Below the pieces are notes generated by a model that ran no database searches, had not been told where the DNA came from, and saw only the letters and a list, made by a program, of their open reading frames with translations. A DNA stretch of 64,000 nt from Nitrincola tibetensis. GTDB lineage: Bacteria; Pseudomonadota; Gammaproteobacteria; Pseudomonadales; Balneatricaceae. Position 1 is the first letter of the stretch. Each line of letters starts with the position of its first letter. The DNA lies in contig NZ_QKRX01000005.1 of the NCBI RefSeq assembly GCF_003284585.1, positions 124,001 through 188,000 of the forward strand, read 5' to 3'. Shown here in pieces: positions 38,887 through 46,999 of the stretch. A program made the translations under genes and the position numbers.

Positions 38887-39792
38887 TTGTTCGCTGATCC
38901 AGTTAAAGTGCTAATTACAGGTGCCGATGGGCAGGCTGGCTATGCTATCACGCATTTGGCTAAGTCAGATCCCTTTTTTGCCGTTACGGCGCTTAGCCGT
39001 AAACAGCTCGATATCACTCAGCCTGAAAAAGTGATAGAGCAATTGGATGCGTGTCTTCCTGATTATGTCATTAACTGTGCTGGATTAAACAGCGCTGATC
39101 GTGCTGAGCGAGAACCAGAGCGTGCCCATAAGCTCAATGCCGAGGGTGTAAAAAATCTGGCGCATGCCTGTGCGGGTTTGTCGATCCCAGTCATTCATTT
39201 ATCCACGGATTATGTTTTCGATGGGCACTATGCCACGGGGTACAGCGAAAAAGATCAAACAGCGCCTCTTGGGGTGTATGGCTTAAGTAAGTTTCAGGGT
39301 GAAGAGTATCTACGAGCAGGTTGGCCACAGCATATTATACTGAGAGTGAGTTGGTTATTCAGTGAACGGGGCGATAACTTCATGTTGCGCTTACTTGACG
39401 AAGCGCGTCATCAGGAAGAAATTTGCGCCGTGGATGATCGACGAGGTTGCCCGACGAGTGCCTATGATCTCGCCCGAGTAGTGGTGGCGATTCTTAAGCA
39501 GATCAGTAATGGTGCGGATGCGTGGGGAACCTATCACTATTGCGGTGCTGAGGTAACCACTCGATATGGTTTCAGTGAAGCGGTGATTGCCGCTGCGCGA
39601 CAGTATGAAAATTTGAAAGCCACCCATCTTCTCCCCGTTTCAACCAAAGATTATCCCTCCGAAACTCAGCGTCCCTCCACCTCTGTTTTAAAATGTCAGA
39701 AAATTCTGAATGTCTTTGGTATTCGACAACGTCCGTGGCGCAGTGAACTGCAGCGGTTAATTCGCATTTATTATGATCAAGTGGAAACCTGA
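38887..39792 (+). CDS. RmlD-like dTDP-4-dehydrorhamnose reductase (extended SDR)
   Basis: A 301-residue NAD(P)-dependent reductase. Rossmann GADGQAGYAI, active-site YGLSKFQGE (YxxxK), STDYVFDG, and WLFSERGDNFMLRLL are RmlD/GalE-like signatures. It has a TTG start preceded by AGGAG. The ATG four bases upstream (38883) reads only MIVR and stops. No other dTDP-rhamnose genes are nearby, so the role could also be methionine-adenosyltransferase-beta-like or another sugar reductase. Confidence 0.78.
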   Translation: MFADPVKVLITGADGQAGYAITHLAKSDPFFAVTALSRKQLDITQPEKVIEQLDACLPDYVINCAGLNSADRAEREPERAHKLNAEGVKNLAHACAGLSIPVIHLSTDYVFDGHYATGYSEKDQTAPLGVYGLSKFQGEEYLRAGWPQHIILRVSWLFSERGDNFMLRLLDEARHQEEICAVDDRRGCPTSAYDLARVVVAILKQISNGADAWGTYHYCGAEVTTRYGFSEAVIAAARQYENLKATHLLPVSTKDYPSETQRPSTSVLKCQKILNVFGIRQRPWRSELQRLIRIYYDQVET

Positions 39793-39796
39793 ATTT

Positions 39797-39826
39797 GGCG
39801 TGACTCCAGTGAGGGTCACGCCTTTA
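39797..39826 (+). terminator. Terminator after the RmlD-like gene
   Basis: Perfect 8-bp stem GGCGTGAC / GTCACGCC with a 10-nt loop followed by TTTAT, 5 bp past the stop and before the convergent SirB2 gene. Confidence 0.75.
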
Positions 39827-39840
39827 TCAAGCAGATGGGG

Positions 39841-40221
39841 TTAGAACAGTCCTAGCGTCGCTGAACGTGCTAAGGCAACTTTGGCAATGTAAATTAAGGC
39901 TGTGCCAGCTAAGGCCAAGCCAAGAATCTTTTCTCCCAATGAGTTAGCCTTTTTGAACGCGTAGACAGCAAAGGCGATATACAGGAGGAGTCCAACGATT
40001 TTTGCCAACACCCAGCCAACGTGCAAAGGGTTCATCTGCATGGCGACCAAAAGGCCTATGGCTGATAGAATCAATAGTGTATCAACTACGTGGGGTAGGA
40101 TTTTAAATAGCTTTTTCTGAAGTCCTTTTGGCCATGCCAGCAACATCACTGCACGAATCAAAAAGAGTAAAATCGTGATAGCAACCATCGTGAGATGAAG
40201 GTGTTTAAACGCCATGTACAT
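39841..40221 (-). CDS. SirB2-family membrane protein
   Basis: A 126-residue protein with four predicted helices and family stretches KHLHLTMVAITILLFLIRA and PHVVDTLLILSAIGL. SirB2 proteins are widespread in gammaproteobacteria, without a proven function. An internal ATG (third codon) could be the true start. Confidence 0.75.
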   Translation of the reverse strand: MYMAFKHLHLTMVAITILLFLIRAVMLLAWPKGLQKKLFKILPHVVDTLLILSAIGLLVAMQMNPLHVGWVLAKIVGLLLYIAFAVYAFKKANSLGEKILGLALAGTALIYIAKVALARSATLGLF

Positions 40222-40346
40222 AAGACAGGATTCTCATATTATTAATCAAGGAAAGTAGACTTTGGCACAAGCTCGATCTGCTAGCAACTGCTGGATTCAG
40301 TTGAAGTGAAAATGAAAAGTGGAATAGAAGCAGCAGAATTTCGTTT

Positions 40347-41138
40347 TTACTTAGTGCCTGTGACCTTTTCAGGGCGAAAGCCTATGATCGCCATTCCGCC
40401 AAAGAACAAGGTTGTCGCCAGCGTCACCCATAAGGCTTCGAGGTTTAGCTGCGAGTACATGGCGAAGCGAACCAATTCAACGGCATAGGTAAATGGATTT
40501 AGGCTGCACACCCAGTAGAGCCATTCACTGCTTTCGCGCATGCGCCACAGAGGATAAAGCGCGGACGACATAAAAAACATCGGGAAAATTACAAAGTTCA
40601 TGACCCCTGCAAAGTTTTCCAACTGCCGGATTTTAGACGATAAAAACAAACCGATTGCGCCTAGTTCAAGGGCTGTGAGCAATAAGGCAGGCAGTGCATA
40701 AAGAAGCCCAATCAAGGGTAAACGTATGTCGAGCGCTAAGGTAATCCCATAAAAGGCATACACCTGAATCAGTGAAATCAGAGCAATGGCAAAGAGTTTA
40801 CAAAAGAGCAACCAGCTGCGCGGGAGAGGGCTCATTAACAATACGCGCATACTGCCCATCTCTCGATCATAGACCATTGACAGAGCACTTTGCATGCCAT
40901 TAAACAAAAGAATCATGCAGGCTAGGCCTGGAATGATATAGGTTTCATAGGTGATGTAGGTTTGGTATGGGGGCGTAATCGACAAGCCGAGCGCCGCACG
41001 AAACCCCGCCGCAAATACAATCAGCCAAAGCAAGGGGCGAACCAGCGAACTAAAAAAGCGTGAACGTTGGTGAATAAAACGTAAAAACTCTCGCTTTAAA
41101 ACGCCCAAAAAACTGTAGGCATAGACAGAAAGGTTCAT
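40347..41138 (-). CDS. pedC: ABC-2 permease of the PQQ alcohol dehydrogenase-associated transporter (PedC-like)
   Basis: A 263-residue ABC-2-type permease with six membrane helices (first at about 33-50, last at about 235-255). It belongs to the permease family found with PQQ-dependent alcohol dehydrogenases (PedC in Pseudomonas putida). Its ATG overlaps the ATPase stop by 4 bp. ABC-2 permeases usually export, yet the operon also encodes a periplasmic binding protein, so transport direction and cargo are unresolved. It is the last gene of the four-gene operon 44047-40347. Confidence 0.85.
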   Translation of the reverse strand: MNLSVYAYSFLGVLKREFLRFIHQRSRFFSSLVRPLLWLIVFAAGFRAALGLSITPPYQTYITYETYIIPGLACMILLFNGMQSALSMVYDREMGSMRVLLMSPLPRSWLLFCKLFAIALISLIQVYAFYGITLALDIRLPLIGLLYALPALLLTALELGAIGLFLSSKIRQLENFAGVMNFVIFPMFFMSSALYPLWRMRESSEWLYWVCSLNPFTYAVELVRFAMYSQLNLEALWVTLATTLFFGGMAIIGFRPEKVTGTK

Positions 41139-41869
41139 GTGACTGTTTCCCTAAGGCCTGTGATCTGTTCAAACGCATCGGATAGAAGATGCGTATTGGT
41201 GAGCGATAATAATGCGGCTCCGGAGTTTGCAAACAGCAAATGACCTTTATTCAACACAAGAAGATGATCCTCAGGACGAATTTCATCCATCAAGTGAGTG
41301 GTCCAGAGTAGGGTGAGCCCATGTGTTTCGCATAAGCTTCGAACATATTCATTGAGTTCTAGGCGTGTGCGAGTGTCCAACCCCACGCTGGGTTCGTCAA
41401 GGAGTAAGACTTTAGGTCGGTGCAATAGAGCTCGTGCAATTTCGACACGGCGCCGATGCCCTCCGTTTAAGCTGCGCACCTTGTCATTGAGCCGATCCGA
41501 GAGACTCATGCGTGCCAATTCTTCTAGCGCCCGGTTCTTGACTTGTTGTCGTGATAAACCATGAAGGGCACCGTGATATTCAAGATTTTGTAAGACACTG
41601 AGATCTAAATCGAGTGTGCTTTGTTGGAAGACGACGCCAAGTGATGCCATGATCCGTCTGGGCGCTTGGCGCAGGTCGTCTTCTTGGATTTTGATGGAAC
41701 CTGACTGTAAGGCGAGAAGACGTGTCAGAAGTGAAATAAGTGTGGTTTTTCCCGCACCATTAGGGCCAAGCAGGGCGTTGAATCCTCCGGCTGTGAGGGA
41801 AAACGTCAGGTCGTGAAGGACCTGACGTTTTCCATACCGGAAGTTGACGGCATTGAGTTCAATGCTCAT
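41135..41869 (-). CDS. pedB: ABC ATPase of the PQQ alcohol dehydrogenase-associated transporter (PedB-like)
   Basis: A 244-residue ATP-binding subunit. Walker A is GPNGAGKTTL, Walker B VLLLDEPSVGLD, with the H-loop in LLWTTHLMDE. The signature motif reads LNGGH instead of LSGGQ, a deviation in a catalytic loop. Its start follows the beta-propeller stop with no gap. It partners the ABC-2 permease. Confidence 0.87.
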   Translation of the reverse strand: MSIELNAVNFRYGKRQVLHDLTFSLTAGGFNALLGPNGAGKTTLISLLTRLLALQSGSIKIQEDDLRQAPRRIMASLGVVFQQSTLDLDLSVLQNLEYHGALHGLSRQQVKNRALEELARMSLSDRLNDKVRSLNGGHRRRVEIARALLHRPKVLLLDEPSVGLDTRTRLELNEYVRSLCETHGLTLLWTTHLMDEIRPEDHLLVLNKGHLLFANSGAALLSLTNTHLLSDAFEQITGLRETVT

Positions 41870-42838
41870 TTACGGAGCTGCCACGACGCCCCAAGGGTAA
41901 CGGCCCACCTTGAGGGTTTTAATCACTTCGCGCTTCTCAACATCAATGACCGACACATCACCGCTCACACCATTGGTCGAGATCACGTATTTGTCATCAG
42001 GTGTTAGCCCCACTCCCCACACACGACGCCCTACCAAGAAATACTCAAGGACCTCATAGGTTTGCTGATCGATCATGGCTACGTGATTGGCAGGTCCCAA
42101 GGCGACAAAGGCGTAGCGACCGTCTTGAGTTAACTGAATACCAACGGGTTGGATTCGATCCGGGTGAACTCCTTTGATTTCGAAATTAATTTTGTGAATT
42201 TCGTCGCGGCTATCGACATCGTAAATGGTGACAGTTCCACCAATTTCTGCAGAGGCCCACAGGCGTTGACTGTCATGGGTGAATTCAACGTGTCGAGGAC
42301 GTTGGTCAATCACCGTGTTGTCGACGAGTTCAAGCGTTTCAGTATCGATCCAGTGTAACATGTTGGTCGTTTCACTGGTATTTACGGCCCATTTTCCGTC
42401 AGGACTAACGCCCATGCCTTCAGGCTCAATGCCTACTTCAATTTGCGCGAGGACTTGGTGTGTTTCCGTATCGACAACTGAGACAATATCGTCATCTTCA
42501 TTGGCAATAAACAGCAAACGATCATTGGGGTGTAGGGCAAATTGTTCTGGGTCATCACCCGATGGGAGGTCGGTTATAAACTCAAAGGTTTTCGCATCAT
42601 AAATTTCAACCCGATCTGAGTCACTTGCACAGATATAGAGTTTTGAATAGTCGCTACTTAAGAGAATACCTCTGGGGCGCATGCCTACATCAAAGGTTTT
42701 GACGACTTCCCAGCTGTTAGTATCAATCACCGAAATGGTGTTATCTCGCTCATTGGAGATAAAAGCAGTCCCTGCAAACAGAGGTGTACTAAATAATGCC
42801 CCTGCGATTAAGCCTGTTAGTAGACGTTTTTTAAACAT
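41870..42838 (-). CDS. Periplasmic YVTN-type beta-propeller protein associated with PQQ catabolism
   Basis: A 322-residue exported protein with a signal peptide (cleavage near LFAGTAF). At least seven blade repeats carry patterns such as NTISVIDTNSWEVVKTFDVG, DDIVSVVDTETHQVLAQIEVG and GDVSVIDVEKREVIKTLKVG. This is the beta-propeller family that co-occurs with the PQQ-linked ABC-2 transporter; its function is unknown. It lies between the binding protein (21-bp gap) and the ATPase (no gap). Confidence 0.85.
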   Translation of the reverse strand: MFKKRLLTGLIAGALFSTPLFAGTAFISNERDNTISVIDTNSWEVVKTFDVGMRPRGILLSSDYSKLYICASDSDRVEIYDAKTFEFITDLPSGDDPEQFALHPNDRLLFIANEDDDIVSVVDTETHQVLAQIEVGIEPEGMGVSPDGKWAVNTSETTNMLHWIDTETLELVDNTVIDQRPRHVEFTHDSQRLWASAEIGGTVTIYDVDSRDEIHKINFEIKGVHPDRIQPVGIQLTQDGRYAFVALGPANHVAMIDQQTYEVLEYFLVGRRVWGVGLTPDDKYVISTNGVSGDVSVIDVEKREVIKTLKVGRYPWGVVAAP

Positions 42839-42859
42839 AGTTATTCTCCACTTTATTTA

Positions 42860-44047
42860 TTATTTTACGTGGCATTGACTTTCGGGAGCGTCAAAACCAA
42901 GTGTATCCAAGTCGGTTACCGGATGTAAAAAGCCTTCCTGAGGCGATTGTGAAACAAGTGCTCGCGGGTGTACCAATGGAATGGGCTGTTTTAACTGCCC
43001 ACTCCAAGGCCGGTATTCCAAGCGTCGACCCTTAAAGCCTGCTAGTTGAAAATCATCCGATAAAATAAACGCTCGAACATCCTTTAACTCAGTTGTCTTG
43101 ATGGCGGCGACGGCCTCACCAACGGTACGAACTCCTGCCCAAGAGGCATAGTCCAATTCGTTCATCCAGCGGTCTGCATGTCGTTCAAAGCGGCTATGCA
43201 ATTGCGCAGCACCCCAGGCTTCAACCGCTTTGTGCCAGCCAGTTGGCATTAAACCCTGCGTACCTGCAACAGGGCGGGGCAGCCAAGTGTTGTACAGTAG
43301 ATATTCGCCAAAATCACCACGTTCATCAGCAACAATCACGACATCATAATCGCTGGCACGCGTAAACATAGGCAGCTCTTGTTGTGCCGTGCGACGCAGG
43401 TCTGTGTCAAAGTCCCATTCTTTTTCGGCCACGATACGGCCACCGAAACGGTCCGCTGCACGCCTAATGGCAGCCGCATAGGCTTTATCATCTTCCGTTT
43501 GCCCTGTGACGAGCAGCCATTTATTCCAGCGCCGTGCAGCTAACCACTGCCCAAGTGCATCGGCGAGCATCGCACGGGATGGCAGAGTATGCAGAAGTCC
43601 AGGGATGCATTCATTGACTCTTAAGGCATCGTCTTTGCTACCGGCATTAAACAATAAGGCATCATCGCCGAAGGTTTCGTGCAGGCGTCGTATTTGTTCG
43701 GCAGGTAAGTTAGCAACGAAAAACCGAACACCGTCCGCATGTAGCTGCGTGGCAAACTCATAGAGTTCGTCTGCATCATCCGTGTGTAAGGCATCTAAAT
43801 GATAGGTTTGCTTTAAAAAGCGTCCCGTACTGTTGTTGTCTCGCAATGCCACCTCAGCGCCTTTCAGTCCTGAGTCTTCGGGGTCTGGAAATGAGTTAGA
43901 CAGCAGTGGGCCTTTGTCTTCTTCAAACCCCAAATAAGCAATGCGTACCTCTAGCCCTTCACTGTGAGCCGATGTTGAAAAGGCAATTGCACTGGCAAGA
44001 AGGCAAGTTGCAACGGGAGCAGTTATCAGTTTTTTTATCTTTTTCAT
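42860..44047 (-). CDS. Periplasmic substrate-binding protein, PQQ alcohol dehydrogenase-associated ABC system
   Basis: A 395-residue protein with a signal peptide (about 1-30) and a type-I periplasmic-binding fold similar to branched-chain amino-acid binding proteins (VRIAYLGFEEDKGPLL at the start, LLVTGQTEDDKAYAAAI in the middle). It is the first gene of the minus-strand operon. Such proteins are the assumed substrate receptor of the PQQ-linked ABC-2 system. Ligand unknown. Confidence 0.83.
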   Translation of the reverse strand: MKKIKKLITAPVATCLLASAIAFSTSAHSEGLEVRIAYLGFEEDKGPLLSNSFPDPEDSGLKGAEVALRDNNSTGRFLKQTYHLDALHTDDADELYEFATQLHADGVRFFVANLPAEQIRRLHETFGDDALLFNAGSKDDALRVNECIPGLLHTLPSRAMLADALGQWLAARRWNKWLLVTGQTEDDKAYAAAIRRAADRFGGRIVAEKEWDFDTDLRRTAQQELPMFTRASDYDVVIVADERGDFGEYLLYNTWLPRPVAGTQGLMPTGWHKAVEAWGAAQLHSRFERHADRWMNELDYASWAGVRTVGEAVAAIKTTELKDVRAFILSDDFQLAGFKGRRLEYRPWSGQLKQPIPLVHPRALVSQSPQEGFLHPVTDLDTLGFDAPESQCHVK

Positions 44048-44216
44048 GGCTGATTCTTCTGCATTTATAAACTTGGCATTCAGCTTAGAGCCTTGGCGTA
44101 TAAATCTGAATGTTTAGAAAGTAGTAATTATTTAGTTCTTAAGTAGCATTTTTTTTGAGCGGTCCTGAGATAGTCTAGAAAAGAGCATACTTACAAAAAT
44201 AAATGAGGTGATAAAA
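44048..44216. promoter_or_regulatory. Divergent promoter region of the PQQ alcohol-oxidation locus
   Basis: The 169-bp AT-rich gap separates the minus-strand ABC operon from the plus-strand arm and must carry both promoters. I saw no copy of the ACCGGGAAAACA repeat found before the dehydrogenase, and no clear -35/-10 pair. Confidence 0.5.
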
Positions 44217-44669
44217 ATGCTATCTAAAAAACACCTAGGTGTTAAATCGCTATTAGCCGCTATGGCTATATCTGTATCGGGTTTAGCTTGGTCTGCTGGT
44301 GACTTGACTCAACGCCCAGAAAGATTAGAGCCTATACAGCTTGGTAAGTTAACCGATACCGAGTTGCTGGATTATTTCATGGAACCTAAGGAGTTTACTT
44401 TTGAGACGGGTAAGTCCTATCGCTTGAAAATACAAGCCTCTGGGTTAAAAGAATACGCATTTCAGGCACCTAAGTTTTTTGAATCTATCTATATCCGTAA
44501 AGTTGAAGCAGGTGGCGTTGAAATAAAAGGGGTTGGGCTATCAGAGCTTGAGTTTGAGGATAAAGGCGAAGCTGAAATATTCTTTGTGCCTATCCGTCCT
44601 GGCGAGTTTCCATTCTATATCAAAGGTCACGAAGAGCGTGGCATGACTGGCGTCTTTAAGGTTGAGTAA
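44217..44669 (+). CDS. Periplasmic cupredoxin-like protein lacking the copper cysteine
   Basis: A 150-residue exported protein (signal peptide ends near AWSAGD). The C-terminal half has the cupredoxin pattern, but where type-1 copper proteins have Cys before the His, this one has FYIKGHEERGM: Ile135, then His138 and Met143. Without the cysteine, and with no upstream His ligand seen, a type-1 copper site is unlikely. It is the first gene of the plus arm, 149 bp before the cytochrome gene. ATG at 44217 with GAGGTG is chosen over GTG at 44208. Confidence 0.65.
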   Translation: MLSKKHLGVKSLLAAMAISVSGLAWSAGDLTQRPERLEPIQLGKLTDTELLDYFMEPKEFTFETGKSYRLKIQASGLKEYAFQAPKFFESIYIRKVEAGGVEIKGVGLSELEFEDKGEAEIFFVPIRPGEFPFYIKGHEERGMTGVFKVE

Positions 44670-44818
44670 AGTTTCTATTTATATTGTTATTGAGCACTTA
44701 GTACTTAAGTATCAAAAAAAACAGTCTAATGACGAATCTTAAAATAATTTAAAAGACAGCACTATCTACCCATAAAAACATTTTTAAGTTTAATAAATCT
44801 AATAATGGGTGATTAAAA

Positions 44819-45262
44819 ATGAAAACCAAGCAAAAAGCATTCAGCCTTATCGCTGCGTCAATGATCACAATGGGTCTTTCTACTTTAGCAATTGGACATG
44901 GTGACGTGACGCCGCAAGCCGTCGATACCAAAGGATTGTCACCGCTCGGTTCCGATTGGTTGGAGGAAAACCCCTACCGTCCAGGTCATGCTGAATATGA
45001 CACAGCCGTGCGCATTGGTGCATCTGCATACAATCAAAACTGCGCCCGCTGCCATGGCTTAGAAGGCATTTCCGGCGGTATCGCCCCCGATCTTCGTGAA
45101 ATGGAAGACGGGCTAGAGGGTGACGAGTGGTATATCTACCGTGTTCGAGAAGGTGCGGTGAGAGATGGCCGTGTTTACATGCCGCGTATGGCTGATCATA
45201 TGGATCAAGAAGCTGTGTGGGCAATTCGTGCTTGGCTGGAGACTGTGAGTCATGGGCATTAA
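44819..45262 (+). CDS. pedF: Cytochrome c-550, PedF-like
   Basis: A 147-residue periplasmic mono-haem c-type cytochrome. A signal peptide is followed by the haem-attachment motif C75-A-R-C78-H79. Met121 or Met124 (VYMPRMADHM) is the likely sixth ligand. PedF/ExaB-type cytochromes accept electrons from PQQ alcohol dehydrogenases and pass them to the respiratory chain. It overlaps the next gene by 11 bp. Confidence 0.85.
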   Translation: MKTKQKAFSLIAASMITMGLSTLAIGHGDVTPQAVDTKGLSPLGSDWLEENPYRPGHAEYDTAVRIGASAYNQNCARCHGLEGISGGIAPDLREMEDGLEGDEWYIYRVREGAVRDGRVYMPRMADHMDQEAVWAIRAWLETVSHGH

Positions 45263-46181
45263 CCAACGAATTTTTCTTCCTTTTCTAATTGTCCTGACCC
45301 TGCTTAGTGCAGGGCAGGCGTTTTCTCGTCCCTATGATGAACTCTTGGCATCTGGATATTTACGCGTAGGTGTTTACGAAAATTTCCCTCCTTACTCGTT
45401 TAAAAATGTAGAAGGTGAAGCAGTCGGTATTGATGTTGATATTGCACAGCATATTGCCGACGAAATGGGACTTGAACTCGACCTGTTCTGGATGCTTCCC
45501 GATGAAGATCTTGCCGATGATTTAAGAAATTATCTGTGGCGTGGGCATGTGCTTGATCATGAACACAAACATGAACGCTTATCGGGTAAGAAAGTGGCGG
45601 ATGTTATGTTGCGTGTTCCATACGATCGAAACTTTAACTATGCACGAGGCTATATCGGTGAGGGCGTCTTCGCATACGAGAATGACTTGATCGTGATGAT
45701 GATGCCCTACCAGCGCGAGACTTGGAAATTGGCTCTCAATACGGATCGCCTTGAGGCCGCCAGAACCTTAGCGGTTTTCCAATATCACCCGATTGGTGTT
45801 GAAATGGAAACCGTGCCGGCATTTATGCTGACGTCCGTTTTTAACGGGAACTTACGTAGCCAAGTGCATCATTTCCGGTCACCTGCGCAAGCGTTTCAAG
45901 CGATGGTCGAAGGAGAGGTTTCTGCCATGATGGCGATCAGGGGAGAGCTTGAGTGGCTTCTAGCTCAAGAGGCATCTGAGTCATTAAAAATGGGAGAAAC
46001 AACCTTTCCAGCCATGGGAAAACAACATTGGGACATTGGCATTGCGGTTAGAGAAGCGGACCGTCAACTGGGTTATCACATCGAGGGGATTTTAGAGCCC
46101 CTGGTGATGAGCGGTGATATTGCCAGCATTTTTGAACGCTATGGCGTCACTTGGGAAGTGCCCGCTTTTTACGATTTCTAG
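45252..46181 (+). CDS. Quinoprotein dehydrogenase-associated substrate-binding protein (MoxJ-like)
   Basis: A 309-residue exported type-II periplasmic binding protein (signal peptide 1-25; LRVGVYENFPPYSFKN, EAVGIDVDIAQHIADEMG). It belongs to the MoxJ-like set found with quinoprotein dehydrogenases. MoxJ assists methanol dehydrogenase maturation rather than transport, so a chaperone-like role is possible. The start lies inside the cytochrome gene (11-bp overlap), showing coupling. Confidence 0.83.
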   Translation: MGINQRIFLPFLIVLTLLSAGQAFSRPYDELLASGYLRVGVYENFPPYSFKNVEGEAVGIDVDIAQHIADEMGLELDLFWMLPDEDLADDLRNYLWRGHVLDHEHKHERLSGKKVADVMLRVPYDRNFNYARGYIGEGVFAYENDLIVMMMPYQRETWKLALNTDRLEAARTLAVFQYHPIGVEMETVPAFMLTSVFNGNLRSQVHHFRSPAQAFQAMVEGEVSAMMAIRGELEWLLAQEASESLKMGETTFPAMGKQHWDIGIAVREADRQLGYHIEGILEPLVMSGDIASIFERYGVTWEVPAFYDF

Positions 46182-46230
46182 ACAGTCATGCGGGTACTGA
46201 TGATCAACATAACAATAAAAGATACTGCCC

Positions 46231-46989
46231 ATGAAAAGACTACTCATACTCTACTGCTCAATGTGTTGCTGGATGTTACCTAACCTTGTCGTTGCTCAAG
46301 CGCACGACAGTGTGATGTGGGATTACACTCGTAAGATGTTCTTAGGCGATGCGCTTTATCAATTTGATGATCGCATACGTGTGTCCTTGCCTGAGTTTGC
46401 TGAAGACTCGATGCAAGTCCCCGTGTCGGTGGATGCTAGTGCCATCGATGAGTCCATTGTAAAAATGATTACCTGGGCGGATTACAACCCTATTCAACAT
46501 ATCTTCACTTACCATCCAGAGCCTGGAATGCTGCCACAAGTATCCATTACGTTTAAGGTCCAGCAAAGCACGCCTGTGCGAGCGGCGGTGTTGACTGAAT
46601 CAGGACAGTGGTTAGTGGGGTCTGGCTATGTGAGTGCGGCGGGTGGGGGTTGTACACTGCCAAGCGAGTCGCGCATGAATGACGATTGGCAGTCCAGTCT
46701 TGGGCAGATCCGTGCAGGTCGATTTTCAAGTACTGATCAGCCAGGTGCTGACCGTTATAAGTTCCGCATCATGCATCCGATGGACTCAGGCCTCGTTGCA
46801 AATATTCCCAGCTTTTATTTAGAGCAAGTGGAATTAAGAAGTGCCAATGGCGACCTTCAGGTGCGTTTGGAGTTATCGCCTGCCGTTTCCGAGAACCCCA
46901 GTATTAGTTTTGATCTGCTGAGCTCTGATCAGAATTATCAATTATGGGTCAGGGATAACGATGGCAATGAATTCCAACGAGCACTTTGA
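46231..46989 (+). CDS. Quinoprotein dehydrogenase-associated SoxYZ-like carrier protein
   Basis: A 252-residue exported fusion. The SoxY-like part (about 30-145) ends in GGGC141T, which resembles the sulfur-carrying GGCGG tail of SoxY but is followed by more protein. The SoxZ-like part (about 160-252) contains HPMDSGLV. In sulfur oxidisers, SoxYZ carries covalent intermediates on that cysteine. In this family, tied to quinoproteins, the cargo is unknown. It is in the same operon as the Zn hydrolase. Confidence 0.8.
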   Translation: MKRLLILYCSMCCWMLPNLVVAQAHDSVMWDYTRKMFLGDALYQFDDRIRVSLPEFAEDSMQVPVSVDASAIDESIVKMITWADYNPIQHIFTYHPEPGMLPQVSITFKVQQSTPVRAAVLTESGQWLVGSGYVSAAGGGCTLPSESRMNDDWQSSLGQIRAGRFSSTDQPGADRYKFRIMHPMDSGLVANIPSFYLEQVELRSANGDLQVRLELSPAVSENPSISFDLLSSDQNYQLWVRDNDGNEFQRAL

Positions 46990-46999
46990 GGGGGTTGCC

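Noticed and set aside
39690-39705. Palindrome TCAGAAAATTCTGA similar to the operator near 34706
   Set aside because: It is inside the RmlD-like coding sequence, has a different spacing, and is explained by the codons.
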